From contig CM072336.1 of assembly GCA_036874045.1 (NCBI GenBank), positions 18,223,001-18,287,000 on the forward strand: DNA of 64,000 nt, in the 5' to 3' direction. The notes under the pieces are model-generated. The model was not told the DNA's origin and ran no database searches. It worked only from the letters and a program-made list of their open reading frames with translations. Origin of the DNA: Cymodocea nodosa (lineage: Eukaryota; Streptophyta; Magnoliopsida; Alismatales; Cymodoceaceae). This document shows positions 1 through 10,146 of the stretch, piece after piece (positions within the stretch are counted from its first letter, which is position 1; every line of letters begins with the position of its first letter). The translations under genes were made by a program, and so were the position numbers.

Positions 1-379
1 CAAATCCAAAAACAAAAGCAAGACTCTGAATTATAACAGTCGATGAAAGATCCACTGTGTTGGTCAGGATCCATTGATTGAAGAAGAAAAGCAAGAAAAC
101 AATAGCAAGTGTATTACACAGAAAGGGACCAAACAAGACGGAGATCCAAAAATAGCCTAATCTTCAAAAGAAAAAATCTGCTCAGAAACCAAATAATGGA
201 ACAGTGAAAATCGATCCAAAGGAGTCAACATCAGAATTCCGCAAAACACCAAAACCACAGATGAGAGCTGCTAACAAAACTCAGAAGAAATAGAAAATTA
301 GACAACATTATGAGCACACTTGGGATTTAGAAAAGGGAAAAGAACAGCACAGAAGTGGAGAGCTGAAATCCAAGGATAT
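1..379 (-). other. Start of intron 1 of the UDP-glucuronate decarboxylase gene
   Basis: On the minus strand the reading frame drifts out of family homology immediately after codon 205 and meets a stop at 308-310. The remaining bases are AT-rich with no coding resemblance. The intron runs off the left edge, so its acceptor and branch site are not visible. No convincing U12 branch-site consensus was found in these 379 bases, which fits an intron longer than the part shown. Confidence 0.8.
371..379 (-). other. Probable U12-type (AT-AC class) 5' splice site
   Basis: Reading the minus strand, the last exon codon ATC (382-380) is followed by ATATCCTTG. The U12 donor consensus is (A/G)TATCCTT, so the first eight bases match perfectly. 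The site lies exactly where family homology ends, in phase 0. No GT donor exists at this boundary. The terminal dinucleotide AT predicts an AC acceptor outside the window. Confidence 0.75.
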
Positions 380-994
380 GATGGTCTTGACGGGATTGAA
401 TTTGTAATGGACAGGCGATGCCGGGCAAGCAAGATGGTAGATCTGGTCCACTTCCAATAGAATCGGCTCCACCACATCATGCCTGATCATTTCGAACCTG
501 GGATTCCCAAAATGATGCACGACATTCTCCTTCCTTCCTGTGAAGAAATTGTCCACCACAATCACACTATCCCCTCTCTGGATCAACCTATCCACCAAAT
601 GGCTCCCCACAAACCCCGCACCGCCTGTCACCACCACCCTCGGCACCTTCCTCTTCAGTCCCAGCGGCACCTTCCCAACGAACCCACCTCCCGAACCGCT
701 CAGAACGACCGGTTTCCGATATGGGTTCGACCTCAAATTATCGATGGCACCCGATGCGAGGGTGACGGAGGAGGGCAATCGGTGAGAGGAAGGGGAAGAG
801 GGGAATGGGGCGAGGAGGAAGAAGACAGTAGCGAGGCCCATACCGACGAGGACGAAGAGGAAGCGATGCTCAGCTAGGAGGTACCGAATGGGTCTGGCGG
901 CCGCCGACCAATTATGCTTCGGCGGCTTAGGGTAGTAGCCGGCGCCGGGGTGGGGCGGAGAGTCGTGGTTGCCGCGGTGGGTGAGAGAGGTCAT
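380..994 (-). CDS. UXS: Membrane-anchored UDP-glucuronate decarboxylase (UDP-xylose synthase), first coding exon, partial
   Basis: The enzyme converts UDP-glucuronate to UDP-xylose using bound NAD, supplying xylosyl units for cell-wall polysaccharides. The exon gives 205 codons. It has a basic, proline-rich N-terminus, one membrane segment at about residues 44-64 (a type II anchor, as in Golgi members of the family), a variable stem, and the start of the short-chain dehydrogenase fold with the nucleotide-binding motif [10 protein letters not shown] at 123-132. It continues through [12 protein letters not shown] and [11 protein letters not shown], which are family hallmarks. The start is the first ATG in frame and gives the expected topology. 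Homology stops exactly after NPVKTI; the catalytic Tyr-x-x-x-Lys part would lie in exons left of the window. GC content is far above the surrounding repeats. The fold and family are sure. The isoform (UXS1-, 2- or 4-like) cannot be told. Confidence 0.93.
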
Positions 995-1184
995 GGTGGC
1001 AGTGGACGGCTAGTGGCGGGCGTGGAGATCTGGGGAGCGGGATGAGGTGCAGATGGAAGGGCGTTGGCGGTGTGGGATGGTTGCTGCGGTAGGTGGTGGT
1101 CGCGGCGGCGTTGGAGGACGCGTGGAAGAATAAGGTGGGTGGAGTCGTATCGCCAGGGATTTTCCATTATGGGGGGCGGGGGAT
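995..1184 (-). promoter_or_regulatory. 5' UTR and residual upstream region of the UDP-glucuronate decarboxylase gene
   Basis: This GC-rich block lies between the start codon and the putative end of a DNA transposon at 1185. It probably holds the 5' untranslated region. No clear TATA box is visible in it. An open frame on the plus strand through here has no recognisable similarity and is not counted as a gene. Confidence 0.45.
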
Positions 1185-1331
1185 GGGGTTTGTGTTTCTT
1201 AAAAAATTTTAGGAATAAAAGAAATAAAAATAAAAAAAGAATTTTACATGTTTGTGTAGATTTAAAAATTTTTAAAAAAATTAAGTATAAAGAAATTTTT
1301 TTTCCTAATTTCGAAGACCCCTTTCATTCGA

Positions 1332-1565
1332 AATCTAGGAATCATCACTGCAAACCCTTGCCTACCTTGTGTTCGACATCTCTTGTCTCACTGTTGTCAA
1401 CGTTTGAAAATGCTCGACACTTGATGCCTAAACACACTTACACCCAATGCTCGATCTCTCACCTTGGATTAGGACATCTTCGTCGCCCATCATCGTAATC
1501 CAAGAATCATCACCGCAAATCGTCATCTGCCTTGTGCTCAACATCTCCCGTCAACCATCATTGTA
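1332..1565. repeat. Pair of about 68-bp imperfect direct repeats
   Basis: The blocks at about 1332-1400 and 1497-1565 share the order GAATCATCAC, GCAAA, CCTTGTG, GACATCTC/AACATCTC. They differ by scattered substitutions and are 165 bp apart. They lie between the left transposon end and the transposase remnant. The stretch 1200-1640 holds nothing else recognisable. Confidence 0.5.
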
Positions 1566-1645
1566 GGTAACATATTTTGTAGATTTTTCAATTTCGATTG
1601 CCTTGCCTTAGATTCGCATTTTTGGTTTCAGTTTCACCTAAACTT

Positions 1646-2219
1646 ACCTTGGAATTTATATATATTCTTAGTGGTTGGGAAGCATCAGCTTTTGATGTAA
1701 GAATCATTCAAGATACTGTCACAAGACATCATCCATTCAAGGTTCCACCAAGTATGAAATGACATTATCGAATATATATTTTTTATTTACACTAATTTTT
1801 AATTTTATATAGGAAAGTTTTATTTGGTTGATGTTGATTATCCTAATCGACTTAAATTTATTTGTCCATATCGAAGAGTGAGATATCATCTATTTGAATA
1901 TGAAAATAATAGACTTCCAGAAAATGCAGTCGAAAACTTTAATTATAGACATTCACAATTAAGATCAGTGATTGAGCGATCATTTGGAGTTGTTAAGCAT
2001 CATTTTGCAATCTTACGAGGACATATGCCATATCCTTATGATAGACAAACGAAGATTGTGATGACTTGCTTCCTACTACATAATTTTATACATAGAACTA
2101 ATAAAGCAGATTTATTAGAAGATGAGTTAGTTGAATTTGATCTGAAAAATGAAGAAATTGGAATTATTAAAGATGAACTTTCACAAATAGATAGTACATT
2201 AGACATAACACAAGAATAA
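1646..2219 (+). pseudogene. PIF/Harbinger (HARBI1-like, DDE_Tnp_4) transposase, C-terminal half
   Basis: This family's nuclease cuts and pastes PIF/Harbinger elements. The visible part begins with FIYILSGWEASAFD (the family pattern around a catalytic Asp) and continues to a 61-bp intron, 1752-1812, with GTATG donor and TATATAG acceptor. It resumes as KFYLVDVDYPN, then PYRRVRYHL, FNYRHSQLRSVIERSFGVVK (carrying the catalytic Glu region) and a HNFI-containing end. Upstream exons with the first catalytic Asp and the Myb-like partner gene are absent. The frame stops at 2217-2219. It stays open past that stop to the solo LTR and, beyond it, to a stop at 3509-3511, so the original C-terminus probably extended there. 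The copy is not functional. Confidence 0.85.
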
Positions 2220-2243
2220 AGAAAACAAATAGCAGATGAAATG

Positions 2244-3461
2244 TATTAGGAATTTTGTTTTGATGATGGATGTTTTATTAAAGTTTATAAATAAATCTAA
2301 ATAAAATTTCTAAGTATAATAGTCATGTAATTAAATGTTGATAAGTTATCAGAAAGTTTCATTTAAAATTTCGGATAGTTAGGATTTTCAGATAGTTAAA
2401 ATTTTCAAATAGTTAAACTTTCATATAGTTAACATTTCGATTTAACTGAAGAGTTATGTTAAAAACTCGTATAGTTAAGTTATCTACACATGTGTTTTTA
2501 ATGTTTTAAGTTATCATGTATTTTCCATATACGTTCGAAAATGAAAAATCGAAGAGTTAGATAACTGTTTGAGTTTTTATACGCATAGATGGATAACTCT
2601 TCGAGTTTTATAAAATGACTAATGAACAAATAAGTTTTCTTGTTTAGTCACGTGTTTTGTAGGTGCAAGAATTCGAAGAGTTATAGATAAGTGTTCGAGT
2701 TTTTATAAGACTTAAAGGATAAATATTCGACTAAAGCGGTGACTTAAAATATATTCTATAAATCTCTAGGACGATAAAGTTTCGATGGATCTACGATATG
2801 AAATTGTGGAAATTCAAAATGATAGTGGAGATAGTGGAAATTCAAAATAAAGAGTAGACATAGTGAAAATTCAAAAAGACAGTAGAAATCGCAAATAATT
2901 TGAATTTGAAATTAGTACGTGGATTATGGATTAAGTGGATGAACATGCTTAACGTAAAGTCATAGTTTGACTACTATAAATAGAGAGTGCGAGTTGCATT
3001 ACGATCATCCCAATCTCAAATATCAAGTTTGCATATCCAATCCTAATTTCAAATCTAGAAAAATTCTCTAACATTAGAAGAAGTTTAAAATTCCAAGTAA
3101 TTTTAGAAAAAGAGCTGCAAATGCAAGAAGTTTGGAAATTCAACAACTAGAGAAGAAGAGATATAGAAGTTGAGCAAAAAGAAGAAAAATGAGCTATGTA
3201 CATAAAGATCAAGTTTTATAGAATTTGAAATTAACTTAGAATAAGGATTTCATTTTCTCTTTAAATTATATATTGGACTTTACCATATCAAAACTAACAA
3301 GAAAGGGATTGAGTTGAAAAGAAATTATAAATTCTTTCTTTAAAGTTTATAAAGATTAGAATTTTATTTACAAGTATTTTGTACTCTTGTTTTATCCACT
3401 GGTAATATTAATTACTAAAGACACAATTCACCCTCCTCTTGTGATATACAACAATCCTACA
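2244..3461 (+). repeat. Solo LTR, Sirevirus-like Copia family B
   Basis: The 1218-bp block is flanked by the 5-bp duplication AAATG (2239-2243 and 3462-3466). It starts TATTAGGAATTTTG and ends ATCCTACA, matching the LTR at 37389-38641 along its length. A TATA box, TATAAATAG, is at 2975-2983. No internal element sequence is attached, so this is a solo LTR left by LTR-LTR recombination. It sits in the last codons of the transposase remnant. Confidence 0.92.
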
Positions 3462-4002
3462 AAATGCATGACAACATGAAGACTACTATATGGGATGTAC
3501 ATGACTTTTAAATCATTTCATATATAACTTTGTTAAATTGTTATGTTACAATATTTGAACATTTGTATATTGACAATTTATATTTATGTTTTGAATTTTA
3601 TTCATATATTGGATGTTAGTTAACAATTTTGAAAAGTAATTGTTTGTGATATGTTATGTTCAAATAAGTAATACACAACACGACTTTTGTTCAATTTGTT
3701 TATGATATTATTAATAAATAAAAATAAGAAGAGTTGATATTTTTTCTTAAAATATAAGTATTATGAAGTGAAGAAATAGAGTAAATTAAAATTAATTATT
3801 AGAATACTTTAATTAAAAAAGTATATTTCAATTCTGAACATTTCATCTAGCATAAACTCCTTTGTAAGAATCTTAACTTTCCTAATTTTATGAGACGTGC
3901 ATAAACAATCTTAATTTTCTCAAGAATCTAGACTTTCTAATTCACAAGAATCTGAACTTTCTATTTCTTTTATTTTTAAACTTTCCAATGTGCACAAACA
4001 CC

Positions 4003-5699
4003 TCCTATAAGTTAAGAGGGTCAACAAAAATCACATCTAATTATTATATGTGATTCATTTGTACATGTTGATACCATGTCAAATCATAAAATAAAAAATA
4101 TTTATTTTGAATTATTATAAATTTTATTTATTTTTTCACATTATTTATTTAATCAAATAGCATCTTTTCATTATACTCTAATTTTTTGACAAATATCAAT
4201 CTAATTCATAATTCTCTTTTCGACACAACTAATATGTGAAGAGATGCGTTCTCTAGGACTACTCCATGTACTCGGCTAGTAAATGACGTGCAGGCATTGT
4301 TTATTTTCTATATGTATATCTTGAAGAATTATTATATGTTCAAAATGCACATGTAAAAATTTGTATATCTAATTTCATCGATAGAAGATTAATCACTAAT
4401 GACCAACCTTCAAATTAAGCATGTATGTAAAAGATGGTCTTTGGTATAATCAAAGAAGGTCAACTTTTAAGGGTCCATTTGTGTATCTTAGAAAATTCAG
4501 AATTCTAAGAAACGAAAAATTTAAAATATTCAGAATTAAAAATGAAAAGTTTAAAATTTTAGGAAAAATTAAGGTACCTATGTATATAATGAAAGTTAAA
4601 AAAGTTAAAATTTCTATGAAGCATTTGTGCTTAACAAAATGTTATGAATTAGATTATTTTGGATACAATAACCAATCAAGGTACTTCAACAATTATTAGT
4701 TATTTACTTTTTATTTACTCTTATTTCTTTTTTTATAATATTTTCATTATTCATTCTATTTATTTTCTATTATTTATTGTACTTATTATTTATAAATAAT
4801 GGCATAAACAATGATTATTAAAGTAAAGTTTTTAAGATAAATAACAATTCTCAATATGTAAAACTCAAATATCTAATTTAACATAATATAACATAAACCA
4901 TTACATTTGAAATGATTTAAAACTAATGTTCATCCTATATAGCTATCATAATATTGTCACACATTTATTTGTACTTTCTTTCTTTCTTATGTCATTTCTA
5001 ATGTATTGATGGTTTTCACTAAAGAGAGGTGAATGATGATTTTAACATTTTTATAAATTAGATTGAATTTAATTTAGCAAGATGATCAATTAATCATACA
5101 CCATACTAAATAAATTAAAAATGCACAACACAAAAATAAAAAGAAATAAGAAGAATTTTTAAGTGGTTTACTCCAAATGATTAGTCCACCTCTAAGTTTA
5201 GTTTGAACTTTTACTATCTCACAACTTACAATCATTAGCCTCTAGGTTGAAGGTAGAACCAACCACATTTATTGAGTTTTCAAGTCAAAGCTCTAAACCT
5301 ACATCAAATGAAGCTTTTAGGTCAAAACTTCTGATCAAGAATTTCATATTGAGTTGGGTTGTGTTTTGATTCGTATGTAGTTGAAATTTATTCTGAAAAT
5401 CATATTGGAAAATTCAGGGTGACAGATGTTTGAGAAAAAATGATAATATAATTACCACCTATGTGATGCTAATATATTTTGCATGTAATTTACATGTGTT
5501 TTAAATATATTTGTAGGTTGAAGAGGAGAAAACAATGTTAAATTAGATTACTGAATTAATACAGAATATCTTTACATTAATCTAAGCTATGTATTCTGAA
5601 GTTACAAAATAAAGAATTAGTTCTAGCACTATAGAAAGACCAACTAGTTAAATCTTAGTAGTTTGCTAAGGAACTAGCAAAATTTAAGTATGAGGGAAG
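4003..5699. other. AT-rich intergenic stretch with possible repeat fragments
   Basis: No gene is supported. At 4468 a sequence GGGTCCATTTGTG follows TTTAA and resembles a PIF/Tourist-type terminus, but no matching second end was found. About 4995-5350 looks like a reversed fragment of an unassigned LTR (a pattern of TTTTTAAGTGGTTTACTCC then GTCCACCTC). The open frames here are low-complexity and unlike known proteins. 5351-5699 holds nothing I recognise. Confidence 0.4.
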
Positions 5700-7866
5700 T
5701 GTTTAGAATGAAAAAGTACATAATATTTACGGTTAAATGATGGTTAATTACATAATATTTAGCTTATCATATGAGAATTACGTCATTATGTTATAATTGC
5801 ATTGTTATATGCTTTAATGAAAGAATCTACATAATTTCAAGAAATTAACGTTAATTAAGTACATTTCTGAACTGTCGATAAGTTACAAGCTTTGAAATTC
5901 TTGTCTTCGAATTTTTTGTTATTTTGGAGAGTTATATTTAATGTAATGGATAATTATGTTTTAAACACTTAAAGAATATTTTAATTATTTCTTGGAATAC
6001 ACGTGTTGTAACATTAATGCATGACTTAAGTGAATGTTCGATAAATTATTTGTTAACTATCTGAAATGCATCTGAGCATCGGATAGTTAGGTTCGTAAAT
6101 ATCCGAAATATCTAAACTCATTAAGTTAGAATTATGAACGTGTTGAATTTAAATGTTTTATTATGTCACATGAGTTGCACATGTATAACTTGTTAAGTTA
6201 GCATAACTATACGCGTTGAGTTATTAGAATAGACACTAAGGTAATGCGTTGTGTTAATATTATGCAGAAATAGTTAATGTAAACTTTCGAATAGTTAACA
6301 TTTCATTTTAGTCGTAGAGTTATGTTAAAAACTCGTATAGTTAAGTTATCTAGATGTGTACTTTAATGTTTTAAGTTTTCACGTGTTTTCCATGTGCATT
6401 TGGTAATGAAAAATCGAAGAGTTAGATAACTGTTCAAGTTTTTATATGCATAGATGGATAATTGTTCGAGTTTTATAAAATGACTAACGAACAGATAAGT
6501 TTTCTTGTTTAGTCATGTGTTTTGTAGGTGTAAGAATAGAAGAATTACGAGAAGATCCAATTCGAAAGAAAACCACGATTGCACGTATCATGTAGGAATT
6601 CACTCGTGGAATTCCTAATAAATCACCATCGTTGATATGAATGAAGGAAATCCAATCGATCATTTAAGCAGAAGTAGTTACTATTGAAAGAAATATAAAA
6701 GAAGAGGAGAAAGACGAAAAGTGTGTGTAGGTGGAGAATTGTGCTAACTATAGGAAGCATCGGTAGTCCCCTGAAGCTCCACACCACCACCAAAACTACC
6801 AACATCACCAACCATCAGAGGTTTGTGAGGATACTTTCCGAATGTTGGGTCAATTCTGAGCCAAACACGGTGATTAACAACCACTATGAGGAGTGATCAC
6901 GTCACAGGAAGGGAAGCCATTTTCACCAAGTACCGACTCACATCTCAAGAGATCATAAAGCTTCTAGCCTTGGTTTCGAGTTGATACCAGTATGTTGAAG
7001 AGGAGATCATCTTACAATTCTTGGTTCACAATTCTATAGGGAGAGGAGGCAAGATTGTAAGTGATTAAGTTTTCAATGATGTAATTGCGTCGCATGTAGT
7101 GACGGAAGTTTTTACTGTCGATAGAGATTTTTTACATTTCACCTTTCGCTCATCTTCAGGAACATATCAAAACAAAAATACCAAAAACAACAAATTATAT
7201 GTGTTTACATTTAGTATTAAAGTGTTGTATTGTTTGCTTTGTATTGTGATTAATATTATCATTGTTAGTATTTTGAATGTTTTATGTTTGTTTGATTTAG
7301 AAAATAGAAAACAGTTTTACAGTTTACTGAAATTGAATTGTCCCAAATACTTAAAGATTTTAATGATTACTGTTTGAAATATCTGAATGTTAGTGTTGCT
7401 TAATGACAAATCTAATATTAACTAACATTAAAAAGCATAACTGATGTTATTTACATTCTATGGAACTACCCAATGGTTGGCCGAATTCCTCTATAAATAA
7501 CAGTATTTAATTGGAAAAATAGACTTGTGGAGTTAACTTAAATTCACGAGGTTAGTTCATTGAGTTAACTATAACTCCACAAACTAAGTCCGTTGTGTTA
7601 ATTGTAACTCAACGGAGTGCTTTACTGAACACATATAAACTCCAATATAAAAATCAGAATAGTACACAATTCTTACTCAATCTTTATGGGATCGACCTAT
7701 AGTTGCACACAAATACAATATACATTGTGCACTTGCAGTTTAAAATACAAATTGAACTTCATATCTAATTTGTGTGAAAGGTTGTTTGTATACTTCTAAG
7801 AGAATTTATTAATATAGACATAAAAAAATCAAACAAGTTTTTGATTTAACCTTTTACAACCAAACA
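5700..7866 (+). repeat. Athila-like Ty3-type LTR, chimeric copy
   Basis: It starts TGTTTAGAATGAAAAAG and ends CCAAACA, and is collinear with the reverse complement of the LTRs at 56731-59075 and 30765-32750. A TATA box, TATAAATAA, is at 7492-7500. Between about 6257 and 6553 the family sequence is replaced by a segment nearly identical to family-B Copia LTR (compare 2411-2690). No target duplication is visible (GGAAG left, TGCGA right), so at least one flank is rearranged. The remainder, including the GC-richer block 6620-7080, is ordinary for this LTR family. Confidence 0.8.
6257..6553 (+). repeat. Copia family-B LTR segment embedded in a Ty3-type LTR
   Basis: The stretch from ATAGTTAACATTTC through ACTCGTATAGTTAAGTTATC to GTTTTGTAGGTG follows family-B LTR order and sequence. 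The sequence on both sides is Ty3-type LTR. It takes the place of about 100-130 bp present in the unmixed LTR (roughly 58084-58183). The same left junction, with TTAATATTATGCAGAAATAG, recurs on the opposite strand near 37105. Confidence 0.75.
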
Positions 7867-7965
7867 TGCGATTACACCACTAAAAACTTAATTACTTACA
7901 GTCTTGCCTCCTCTCCCTATAGAATCACGAACCAAGACTTGTAAGTTGAAGATTCTCGATGGTCG
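7867..7965 (-). repeat. Fragment of Athila-like Ty3-type LTR, opposite orientation
   Basis: The stretch GCGATTACACCACTAAAAACTT through TCTTGCCTCCTCTCCCTATAGAATC matches 31548-31610 of the minus-oriented LTR. It directly abuts the end of the plus-oriented copy, giving a short head-to-head arrangement. It is cut off on the right by the mitochondria-like stretch. Confidence 0.7.
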
Positions 7966-8585
7966 CATTCCTTTCTTTTCGTGGTCTCTTCAAAGAAAAA
8001 ATGAAGTCGTCGGATTGGAGTAAAGTAGGGAAATCTCTCTCAGGTATCACTCTTGCCAGCTTTCTGTCCAGGGTGTCTCGTTCTAGGTTTCACCCTCTCT
8101 ATCGTGGTTCTGTCCCTTTCTTCTTGAAAAGAAATATAGGCCCACCTGGCATGTAGTAATAGTAAATTCCACCGTCCACTTTGCGTAATAGGGAAACCTA
8201 GTCTTCATTCGCTCACACTAAAAGCAGTGAATTAGATTGGTGAATGCCACTAGTTGAGGCTTCTCTTTCATTGCAAAAGTCTGGATTAAAACCCCGTATC
8301 GATACAGCCCGTCGTTAATGATGAATGTTCAAAAAGAGTCGATGAGTACAGCTCACGCAGCCCTCTCATGCTTGAGAACAGACTTTCCCTTTCTCTCCCT
8401 TTTCGAAAGAAAGAGGATTGGCTACACATCTAACCCTCCCTAAACGAATGCTATCTATGGGCTTCGTGCCTCACCCTATCTAGCTAGTGGAGTGGTTCTG
8501 ACACTCCTCATTCTGCCTGTGTAGTCTTTTCCTTTACTATCTATGGGAACCCTTTCTCTGTGGTCACGTTGACCTGACTCGACTC
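7966..8585. other. Mitochondria-like insertion (candidate NUMT)
   Basis: About 620 bp differ sharply in style from everything around. GC content is higher, and there are runs typical of plant mitochondrial intergenic DNA, such as CTTTCTCTCCCTTTTCGAAA and GAAAGAAAGAGGATTGGC. No element-like ends are present. No mitochondrial gene was recognised; the open frame at 7959-8156 has no known similarity. The assignment rests on composition and style alone. Confidence 0.45.
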
Positions 8586-8777
8586 TATCACTTCCTTAGG
8601 AATGAAGACAGGATAAAGATTATGAAAGTCAACACAAAGGACAATCCAGCTGATATGTTTACAAAGGGCGTTGTTGAAAGCAAGTTCAAGCATTGCTTGG
8701 ACTTACTCAACGTCTATTACTGCTGTTTACCCAAGTTGGGTCTTGGTGATCCATCACCTGTTCGTGGAGAAGATTGA
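8586..8777 (+). pseudogene. Copia pol, extreme C-terminal RNase H fragment
   Basis: The frame reads YHFLRNEDRIKI, then KDNPADMFTKGV and SKFKHCLDLL, which is the conserved C-terminus of Ty1/Copia RNase H. It is closely related to the C-terminus of the minus-strand element at 48818. Everything upstream is missing and the fragment is joined directly to mitochondria-like DNA. A polypurine tract follows at 8783-8797 (GACAAGGTGGAGATT). Confidence 0.88.
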
Positions 8778-8797
8778 TAAAAGACAAGGTGGAGATT

Positions 8798-9170
8798 TGT
8801 GATGCGTGTGTCTTCCATCAAGTATATGTATGTGTCATTGAATATGGTTGTATTTCTTTGATCATTTGTATAGGGGCAAACTTGTCTTTTGGGTATCACC
8901 AACCGTTGCCCCTATATATGTAAGGGGTCATCTACGTCCAAGGGATGCCATGCCAAACCATCCCTTGATTTTGTTATCCCCCTTCTTTGTACTAGCAACC
9001 ATACAGCAAGGAATCATGATAGATTGATCACCCGTGGACATACTCATGTTGGGGAACTACATAAAGTTGTTGTTCTTCGAATTCTCCACTTGCAATCCTC
9101 TCTTCCACGTAGATCTCTTCTCCATGCCACCCCTAGATGCTCCATGTTTGTTTGATCTTTCTGCACAACA
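8798..9170 (+). repeat. Copia 3' LTR, 5'-truncated element
   Basis: It begins TGTGATGCG right after the polypurine tract and ends near GCACAACA, about 373 bp. It follows the RNase H fragment in the correct order. No partner LTR is in the window. The right border was placed where family-B LTR sequence begins (TTTAATAATTAAA), so the exact end is an estimate. Confidence 0.65.
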
Positions 9171-10047
9171 TTTAATAATTAAATACTTGCAGATAAAATA
9201 AGAGCACAAAACACTCATAAATGAAATTCTATTCTTTATTTAAAAATAGAATTTACAATATTTTTCAGCTCAATTCCCTTCTTGAAGGTTTTGATATAGT
9301 AATGTTCGATATACAATTCAAATAGAGAAACAAAGCTCTTATTCAAAACTAATTTTGAATTGTATAAAACTTGATCTTTATGCACACAACTTCTTTCTTT
9401 CTCTTTGCTCAGCTTCTGTATCTCTTCTTCTCTAGTTGTCGAATTTCCAGACTTCTTGCATTTGTAGCTCCTTTTTTGAAATTGCTTGGAATTTCGAACT
9501 TCTTCTAATGCTGGAGAATTTTTCTAAATATGAACATTCAAACTTAACTTTTCAATTAGAGATCCAAATTGAATATTCAGACTTGGTTCTTGAGATTGGG
9601 ATCCTCTGTTGTAATGTAGCTCGTACTCTCTATTAGTAGTCGAACTCTGTTGTCTTTCACATTCAGCGTGTTCATCCACTTAATCCACAATCCATAATCT
9701 ACGTTCAAATTTTCTCTTTAATCCAAATTACTATCTTTTTAAGTTTCCACTTTCTCCACAATCATTTTGAATTTCCACGATCTCCACTCGTAGATACATC
9801 GAGACTTTTTTCTTCCTGGAGTCTTGTAGAATATCTTCTAAGTCTTCGATTTAGTCGAACACTTATCCTTTAAGTCCTGTAAAAACTCGAACACTTATCT
9901 ATAACTCTTCAAGTTTTTGCACCTGCAAAACACGTGACTAAACATAGCAAATTTATCTGTTCGTTAGTCATTTTATAAAACTCGAACAGTTATCTATCCA
10001 TGCATATAAAAACTCGAACAGTTATCTAACTATTCGATTTTCATTAC
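9171..10047 (-). repeat. Family-B Copia LTR, larger part, interrupted
   Basis: Reverse complement of the LTR at 37389-38641. It lacks the last 40 or so bases, which are replaced by the truncated Copia LTR. It is broken at 10047 by insertion of the family-D LTR and continues at 25077. Its internal element lies at higher coordinates (envelope-like ORF 25671-26973), so this is that element's 3' LTR. Confidence 0.9.
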
Positions 10048-10146
10048 TGTAGAGTCATAATTTATGCATATTTTATATAGTTAAGTGATGCATTTTATGT
10101 GCTTAAAGCCATATACTCGTAAGTGTTTAATGAAGATTTAAGTTAT
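10048..10146 (+). repeat. Family-D solo LTR, left part
   Basis: It starts TGTAGAGTCA after the duplication ATTAC (10043-10047). It is cut at 10146 by the family-A element and resumes at 23070. Orientation is taken from the TATA box in the right part. Confidence 0.85.

Larger units (their letters stand above)
1185..4002 (+). mobile_element. Decayed PIF/Harbinger-like DNA transposon
   Basis: The left end (from 1185, GGGGTTTGTGTTTC) and the reverse complement of the right end (ending near 4002, GGTGTTTGTGCACA) are collinear imperfect inverted repeats. They share GTTTGTG and, about 20 bases further in, AATAAAAGAAATA. Between them lies a DDE_Tnp_4-type transposase remnant, and a solo LTR is inserted. 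Subtracting the LTR leaves about 1.6 kb, shorter than autonomous elements, so internal loss is likely. The expected 3-bp TWA duplication is not visible at either end, so exact borders are uncertain. The left end sits 191 bp from the start codon of the sugar-nucleotide gene. Confidence 0.55.

Noticed and set aside
54-75. U12 branch-site-like word (ATCCTGACC on the minus strand)
   Set aside because: Differs from TTCCTTRAY and no suitable AC acceptor with coding sequence follows inside the window.
390-391. Alternative GT splice donor (CCC|GTCAAG on the minus strand) for the sugar-nucleotide gene exon
   Set aside because: It would remove the conserved residues VKTI and is a poor donor; the AT-AC site fits the homology border exactly.
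1064-1498. 144-codon open frame on the plus strand
   Set aside because: Crosses from the gene's GC-rich upstream region into the transposon end; no domain or similarity.
4421-4699. Lys-rich 92-codon open frame
   Set aside because: Low-complexity AT-rich sequence without similarity.
4468-4990. Possible Tourist-type miniature transposon starting TAA-GGGTCCATTTG
   Set aside because: No matching inverted terminus with a second TAA was found downstream.
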